A DNA stretch of 58,893 nucleotides from positions 1 through 58,893 of the forward strand of contig NZ_PKDG01000033.1 in assembly GCF_002863005.1 (NCBI RefSeq), read 5' to 3'. This stretch comes from Pseudoxanthomonas sp. (GTDB lineage: Bacteria > Pseudomonadota > Gammaproteobacteria > Xanthomonadales > Xanthomonadaceae). Made by a program: the position numbers and the translations under genes. Positions 54,710 to 58,893 of the stretch are shown piece by piece. Under the pieces are notes generated by a model, which did not search any database, was not told the origin of the DNA, and saw only the letters and a program-made list of their open reading frames with translations. Each line of letters starts with the position of its first letter. Position 1 is the first letter of the stretch.

Positions 54710-55414
54710 ATGGATGCTTTGGAAGTTGACGGCTGGTGGCGCCGTGCGAGCCGGTGGCTGCTGGCGCCACGCTGCCTCATCTGCCTCGAACGCGGCCACA
54801 ACGGCACCGATCTGTGTGCGTCCTGCACCGAACGGCTGCCTTGGAACCGGGTCGCGTGCGTCCGGTGCGGGCTGCCGATGCCGGCGGCCGGGGAATGCGG
54901 CGACTGCCTGCAGCATCCGTCCTCGCTGACGCACGTGCGCGCGGTGTTCGTCTACGGTTTTCCCCTGGACCGGCTGGTACCGCGCTTCAAGTTCCACCGC
55001 GACCTCGCCGCGGGCCGGCTGATGGCGAACCTCATGGTCGGGGTGCTGGCATCGGCCCCCCGGCCGGACGCCGTGGTTCCGCTTCCGCTGCACGCGCACC
55101 GCCTGCGGGAACGGGGCTACGACCAGGCGCTCGAACTCGCACGACCCTTGGCGACCACGCTCGCACTGCCGCTCCGCACCGACCTGCTGCTGCGTGTCCG
55201 CGCGACGGCACCGCAGTCGGAACTCGACGCCGGCCAGCGGCAGAAGAATGTCGCACGCGCCTTCGCGGTGTCGCCGCGCCTCACGCCGCCCGACCACGTG
55301 GTGTTGCTCGACGACGTGATGACCACGGGCGCCACGCTGGATGCAGCCGCGCGCGCGTTGCTGCGCGCGGGTGCGAAGCGGGTAGATGCCTGGGTCTGCG
55401 CGCGCGTGCCCTGA
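54710..55414 (+). CDS. comF: ComF-family phosphoribosyltransferase-like protein
   Basis: 234 residues. N-terminal zinc-finger with CLIC...CASC...CVRC...CGDC (about 32-76), then a type I phosphoribosyltransferase-like domain: VPLPLHAHRLRERGYDQ (seen as PLPLHAHRLRERGYDQA), QKNVARAF, and the PRPP loop VVLLDDVMTTGATL. ComF takes part in uptake of DNA during natural transformation (ComFC/GntX group). Divergent from bioB, a common arrangement in gammaproteobacteria. Confidence 0.93.
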   Translation: MDALEVDGWWRRASRWLLAPRCLICLERGHNGTDLCASCTERLPWNRVACVRCGLPMPAAGECGDCLQHPSSLTHVRAVFVYGFPLDRLVPRFKFHRDLAAGRLMANLMVGVLASAPRPDAVVPLPLHAHRLRERGYDQALELARPLATTLALPLRTDLLLRVRATAPQSELDAGQRQKNVARAFAVSPRLTPPDHVVLLDDVMTTGATLDAAARALLRAGAKRVDAWVCARVP

Positions 55415-55801
55415 GGCCCTGCACTCCCTGACCCCTCCTGGCAGAGCGGTGGCGGTCACCCGGCACGGCAGCGTCAGCACAAGCTGGCCACCCACCGGGA
55501 AGGCCGGAATGCTCCCACCGCTCTTGCCGGTCAGGCTCGCGGACGGACACCGTTCACTCCGGGCAGAGGGCGCCGCCGGTCGCGATGTAGCCCGCCATCG
55601 GCGCAGGATCGGTGCACTTCAGGCGTCGCGCAGCATTGTTCCTTTTGCGGCGGCCGGGACCGGATTGCCGGCGGTCATCGTGTCCGTCACGACGCGGCCC
55701 GACAGCGCGGCGACGGGGCTGGCCGCTCTTGACGATCGACAGGCCCGCGCGGGAAATGCGCACGTTGCGGGACACGCACGACTGCAATGATCGTGAAAGC
55801 G
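55415..55801. other. Gene-free gap between comF and ubiA
   Basis: 387 bases between convergent comF and ubiA. On the minus strand two frames contain short protein-like stretches (SRNVRISRAGLSIVKS, and in another frame VAALSGRVVTDTMTAGNPV ending MLRDA), possibly a decayed gene, but no intact frame with a start site. No clear terminator was seen. Confidence 0.4.
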
Positions 55802-56704
55802 TTACGCGGCGCGAAGGGCAAGATCCAGTGCCAGGCCGGCGAAGATCGCCGCACCCACCCAGTTGTTGTGCAGGAAGGCGCGGAAACATGCGGTGCGTTC
55901 GCGATGACGTGCCATCCAGAACTGTGAGATGACCAGCAGGGTCGCCACCGCCAGGCTGATTCCGTAATACATGCCCAGCCCGGCCTGACGTCCCACCAGG
56001 TACAGGGCGATGATGACCAGCGCGTACAGCACGCCCTGTATGACCAGGTCCAGATCGCCGAACAGGATGGCGGTGGATTTCGATCCCGCGCGCAGATCGT
56101 CTTCGCGATCCACCATCGCGTACCACGTGTCATACGCGGTGGCCCACAGGATGTTCGCGCCATAGAGCACCCAGGCAACCGGCGGCACCTCGCCCTGCAC
56201 CGCCGCAAACGCCATCGGGATGCCCCAACCGAACGCCAGGCCCAGGTAGACCTGCGGCAGGTACGTATAGCGCTTCAGATACGGATAGCTCGCCGCGAGG
56301 AACAGGCCGACCACACTCAGCGCGACCGTGAGCCGGTTCATCGTCAGTACCAGGCCGAAGGCGGCCAGCATCAGCACCGCGAACACGACCAGGGCTTCGC
56401 GCCCGGATACGGCACCGGTCGCCAGCGGACGATCGCGCGTGCGCTCCACCTGCGGGTCCAGCCATCGGTCCGCGTAATCGTTGATCACGCATCCCGCCGA
56501 CCGGGTCAGCCAGACGCCGGCGGTGAACACGACCAGCGTCCACCAGGGCGGCACGCCGCCGGCTGCCAGCCACAGTGCCCACCAGGTGGGCCACAGCAGC
56601 AGCAGCACGCCGATAGGCCGGTCGCCGCGCACCAGCTTCCAGTACTGGCCCAGTCGCGCACGCCAGCGCAGCGCGCCGCCTTCTTCGAAACGCTCGTATC
56701 CCAT
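55802..56704 (-). CDS. ubiA: 4-hydroxybenzoate octaprenyltransferase
   Basis: 300 residues, integral membrane prenyltransferase of ubiquinone synthesis. First Asp-rich motif [10 protein letters not shown] (Asn75, Asp76, Asp79, Asp83) with [10 protein letters not shown], and second motif [13 protein letters not shown] are complete. About eight membrane helices. Start 56704 (MGYERFEEG) is chosen; a longer open frame upstream lacks support. No ubiC beside it. Confidence 0.95.
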   Translation of the reverse strand: MGYERFEEGGALRWRARLGQYWKLVRGDRPIGVLLLLWPTWWALWLAAGGVPPWWTLVVFTAGVWLTRSAGCVINDYADRWLDPQVERTRDRPLATGAVSGREALVVFAVLMLAAFGLVLTMNRLTVALSVVGLFLAASYPYLKRYTYLPQVYLGLAFGWGIPMAFAAVQGEVPPVAWVLYGANILWATAYDTWYAMVDREDDLRAGSKSTAILFGDLDLVIQGVLYALVIIALYLVGRQAGLGMYYGISLAVATLLVISQFWMARHRERTACFRAFLHNNWVGAAIFAGLALDLALRAA

Positions 56705-56789
56705 GCGGAAAGGGTAGCAGGCGCGATGGCGCGGCCCGGGCATTTCCCCGCCCCGTCGGACGATATGCGCCTGCGCGCCGGTTTGCGGC

Positions 56790-56795
56790 TAGAAT
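56790..56795 (+). promoter_or_regulatory. -10 element of the tRNA-Arg locus
   Basis: TAGAAT stands 11 bases before the truncated tRNA copy, at the right place for a native tRNA promoter. The -35 region is not clear. Read-through of the 87-base spacer would allow the same promoter to serve the complete tRNA downstream. Confidence 0.45.
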
Positions 56796-56806
56796 GCCCG
56801 TCCCGT

Positions 56807-56849
56807 GCGCCCGTAGCTCAGCCGGATAGAGTAGTGGCTTCCGAAGCCA
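56807..56849 (+). pseudogene. Truncated tRNA-Arg(CCG), 5' part only
   Basis: 43 bases (acceptor 5' strand GCGCCCG, D arm, anticodon arm with TTCCGAA) that match the complete tRNA at 56937 with one difference (C56812/T56942). After the anticodon stem the sequence diverges, so the T arm and 3' acceptor are missing. It sits right behind the tRNA promoter, so it is probably the original gene interrupted by integration. Confidence 0.85.
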
Positions 56850-56854
56850 CTACT
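56830..56854. repeat. Perfect palindrome over the anticodon arm, probable attachment site
   Basis: AGTAGTGGCTT (56830-56840) and AAGCCACTACT (56844-56854) are exact inverse complements around CCG. In the complete tRNA only the central six pairs are shared; here the symmetry continues 5 bases past the tRNA homology. Extended symmetry centred on a tRNA anticodon loop is what tyrosine-recombinase core sites look like. Confidence 0.55.
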
Positions 56855-56936
56855 CATAGGCCAGAATCGGGAACCGAAGCGTCACCGGGCCATTACTCGA
56901 AAGTGGCTGGCCCGAAGCAAAAAGTCCTTAAAAAAC

Positions 56937-57013
56937 GCGCCTGTAGCTCAGCCGGATAGAGTAGTGGCTTCCGAAGCCATTGGTCGGGGGTTCGAATCCC
57001 TCCAGGCGCGCCA
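56937..57013 (+). tRNA. tRNA-Arg (anticodon CCG)
   Basis: 77 bases, CCA encoded. Acceptor GCGCCTG pairs fully with CAGGCGC; the anticodon loop TTCCGAA gives CCG, reading CGG codons; T loop GGTTCGAATCC is standard. Both acceptor strands carry a matched T-A pair where the truncated upstream copy has C, so the whole gene, not just its 3' half, seems to differ from the upstream copy. Confidence 0.95.
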
Positions 57014-57157
57014 TCCCTGCTGGGACAAATCTGTGCCGGGCCTGTGCCTCGAGATTTCTGGTGAAGGGGGGCCAGAGAGCAATGGCCCTGTGACAGACCA
57101 CCATTTCTGAAGTGGCCGGCGTGGGTATGATCTGGCCGGCAAATTGGTTCTCGACAA

Positions 57158-57631
57158 ATGACAGTTTTCACAATTGGCTATGAGGGGCTGGACATCGACG
57201 ATTTCATGTCGCTGCTCTCAAAGCACGGCATCGAGACGATCGTGGACATCCGCGAGTTGCCCCTATCTCGAAAACCCGGCTTCTCGAAAAAGTCGCTGGC
57301 CAACGCGCTCAACCTCTCGGGCCGCGAGTATGTCCACATGGTTGGGCTAGGCTGCCCGAAGCCCGTGCGCGACGGATACCGTGAGGACGGCGACTGGAAG
57401 CGGTACACCACCGGCTTTCTTAAGTATCTGAAGACGCAGAAGGACGCCGTCGCCGAACTGGCTGAACTGGTGGAGTCCTCGACCTGCGCACTGCTGTGCT
57501 ACGAGGCTGATTTCAACTTCTGCCACCGCTCGATGGTGGCCGACGCGGTGAACAAGCACTGCGGCGCAGACGTCGAGCACATCCCTGTCAAAGCAACGTC
57601 ATCTGCCGGTCGTCAACTGGCTTACGTTTAG
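57158..57631 (+). CDS. DUF488-family protein
   Basis: 157 residues. MTVFTIGYEGLDIDDF and VDIRELPLSRKPGFSK are the DUF488 N-terminal signature; the conserved Cys-rich C-terminal motif CALLCYEADFNFCHRS (Cys110, Cys114, Cys122, His123, Arg124) is complete. DUF488 proteins are small, often found in defence or mobile islands; biochemical role unknown. Its 3' end overlaps the convergent 276-residue gene by 44 bases. Base composition is lower in GC than in ubiA, consistent with transferred DNA. Confidence 0.85.
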   Translation: MTVFTIGYEGLDIDDFMSLLSKHGIETIVDIRELPLSRKPGFSKKSLANALNLSGREYVHMVGLGCPKPVRDGYREDGDWKRYTTGFLKYLKTQKDAVAELAELVESSTCALLCYEADFNFCHRSMVADAVNKHCGADVEHIPVKATSSAGRQLAYV

Positions 57632-58418
57632 GCGGGTAGATCAGGCTGACGATCAGCCACTGGTCCTGGAACCGGTGCTGGTTGCCCAGCAGAAACATCA
57701 GTTCCTTGCTGCCGAGGTCTTCCTCCAGCTTTGCACGGAACGGCTGCTCCCAATCCACGCCGTGCCTGTGCCGGCAGTTCCAGAACAGCGCGCCTGCCTC
57801 CCAATCGACGATCTTGTGCTTGTGCTCTTTCTCGCCTTCCGGCGTGTCGCACACGTAGCGATAGTGGAAATCGAACGGCACCTTGCGGAGCTGCTTCACC
57901 TGCTTGCGCTCCTCCGCCTCCGAGAACAGGTTGCCCTGCATCTGCTCCTTTAGCAGCTTCTCCCGCTCCTCGTCCGTCCAGTCAGGGTTGCGGGCCTTGC
58001 TGATGTCCAGGCCCAGCAGCCGCTTGGGGCGCAGCAGGGCCAGCGACAAGCCATCAGCGATGCGAGCGGCATCGATGGCATCGAAGCTGTCGAATGACGG
58101 CATCTTGTCCAGCCACTCCCAACGGCTGCCCCATGCCTTCTTGGTGTCCATCACGTCGCCGCAGTTGATGGTATCGACGTAGACCTTGTGGCTCTCGGGC
58201 CGGTGATCCTTGTTGGCCTTTTCGACGCGCACGTCGATCCACTGCCACTTCTTGAACTGCTGGCCGTCCTCGACCATCCGGAACGGCACCGGGAACAGAC
58301 GGCGCATCGCGCCGCTCTGGGTGATGCCCGCGACACAGGAAGTTTCGACGAATTGCGCGCTGGGCGATGGATAAGTCTTCGCCAGTATTAGGATTCGTTC
58401 GACTCGCCCCAAAGCCAT
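57588..58418 (-). CDS. Uncharacterised 276-residue protein in defence-like context
   Basis: I do not recognise a named family. The start MALGRVERILILAKTYPSPSA (GGGGGG about 8 bases upstream) and segments CVAGITQSGAMRRLFPVPFR, QFKKWQWIDVRVEKANKDHRPE (seen as QFKKWQWIDVRVEKANKD) and LFWNCRHRHGVDWEQPF suggest a compact soluble enzyme or nucleic-acid protein; LKRLLGLDISKARNPDW lies mid-chain. The C-terminus FLLGNQHRFQDQWLIVSLIYP reads like a small beta domain. It is 36 bases downstream of the GmrSD-like gene on the same strand and convergent with DUF488 (44-base overlap), so these three probably belong together. Confidence 0.7.
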   Translation of the reverse strand: MALGRVERILILAKTYPSPSAQFVETSCVAGITQSGAMRRLFPVPFRMVEDGQQFKKWQWIDVRVEKANKDHRPESHKVYVDTINCGDVMDTKKAWGSRWEWLDKMPSFDSFDAIDAARIADGLSLALLRPKRLLGLDISKARNPDWTDEEREKLLKEQMQGNLFSEAEERKQVKQLRKVPFDFHYRYVCDTPEGEKEHKHKIVDWEAGALFWNCRHRHGVDWEQPFRAKLEEDLGSKELMFLLGNQHRFQDQWLIVSLIYPPKRKPVDDRQMTLL

Positions 58419-58454
58419 TGCACGCCCCCCTTCGTGATGTCCGATGGCGTCCTT

Positions 58455-58893
58455 CTAAACGTCGACGGGCGACGTTTTCCAGACGTCTTGAACCAAGGCT
58501 ATCAGCAGCCCGTGGCGCGCCTCAATGGCCTTTGCATCCCATGCGGGAAATGCCTTCAGCCTTTCGTTGATTCGGGTGATGGAGGTGTTCTTGCCGACGT
58601 CGGTCAGCTTCACCAGACTGCGGGTGAGGTAGTTGCCGCTCTTGCGGTACTCGGCCTGCTTCGCCGCATAGAAATCATTGCCCGCGACGATGTTGATGGG
58701 CTTCTCCAGCAAGGTCAGGTTGCCGAGCCGGTTCTTGTAGTCGTCGTAACCGGCACCCGGATTCTCGGTAGCCCATTTGGCACGCAGTTCCTCTTTAGGG
58801 TTGTCGGGCAGGATGTGTTCGATCTCCAGTTTGGTGAAAGACTCCAGGCTGCCTGGTATTTTCAATCCACTGAATGCCATCTCAACATACTGC
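58455..58893 (-). CDS. GmrSD-like DUF262/DUF1524 nuclease, C-terminal part (5' end outside window)
   Basis: The visible ~146 residues are open to the window edge, so the N-terminal part is missing. They contain a DUF1524-type HNH region: LEIEHILPDNPKEEL (His in the EHILP motif), then YKNRLGNLTLLEKPINIVAGN and DFYAAKQAEYRKS, the classic NLTLL...N...F..K...Y pattern. DUF1524 usually follows an N-terminal DUF262 (ParB-like NTPase) domain in GmrSD, BrxU and SspE-type modification-dependent restriction or antiphage proteins; DUF262 itself cannot be seen here. The downstream 276-residue gene is 36 bases away. Confidence 0.75.
   Translation of the reverse strand, partial: QYVEMAFSGLKIPGSLESFTKLEIEHILPDNPKEELRAKWATENPGAGYDDYKNRLGNLTLLEKPINIVAGNDFYAAKQAEYRKSGNYLTRSLVKLTDVGKNTSITRINERLKAFPAWDAKAIEARHGLLIALVQDVWKTSPVDV

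Overview
The window is a GC-rich, gene-dense gammaproteobacterial chromosome segment of Xanthomonadaceae type (Xanthomonas/Stenotrophomonas/Pseudoxanthomonas clade). This rests on how the proteins read (RdgC, PlsB, S46 peptidase, BPSS1780-family and YceH proteins), on an unlinked bioB-F-H-C operon, and on intergenic palindromes of the kind common in that family. It is almost all core genome. No phage genes, transposases or CRISPR arrays were seen.

Left part (1-24 kb): the 3' end of an MFS transporter, a tautomerase, an EF-hand protein, an ABC ATPase overlapping mutM, an ECF sigma factor paired with a membrane Ser/Thr kinase-TPR protein, tdk, a Sel1-like protein, rep helicase, and a low-profile accessory patch: a DUF2235 lipase-like effector candidate with its upstream lipoprotein, then a heavily frameshifted DinB pseudogene. 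Next come yceH, an e(P4)-type phosphatase overlapping pyrF, a structured RNA or attenuator locus, a lipoprotein, a frameshifted excalibur-type gene, plsB, a FeeM-like acyltransferase, a DUF465 protein, ttcA and rdgC.

Middle (24-45 kb): a DUF45 metallopeptidase, an alpha/beta hydrolase coupled to hemH, a SYLF protein, tatABC, a BPSS1780-family membrane protein, a GATase, glyQ and glyS (separated and flanked by palindromic repeats, with an anomalous low-GC patch inside glyS), the outer-membrane assembly pair tamA-tamB, an AlkZ/YcaQ-like winged-helix protein and an S46 dipeptidyl-peptidase followed by a tiny OXLD1-like protein whose 3' end lies in a REP palindrome.

Right part (45-58.9 kb): mnmG, a probable sigma-54-driven small RNA divergent from it, a Gly/Tyr-rich lipoprotein, a threonine dehydratase-like enzyme coupled to a YdcF/SanA protein, an NTF2-like protein, the biotin genes bioB-bioF-bioH-bioC read leftwards, comF, ubiA, and a tRNA-Arg(CCG) locus present as a truncated copy plus a complete copy. 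To the right of the tRNA begins what looks like a defence or genomic island: a DUF488 protein, an unrecognised 276-residue protein and the C-terminal end of a DUF262/DUF1524 (GmrSD-like) nuclease cut by the window edge.
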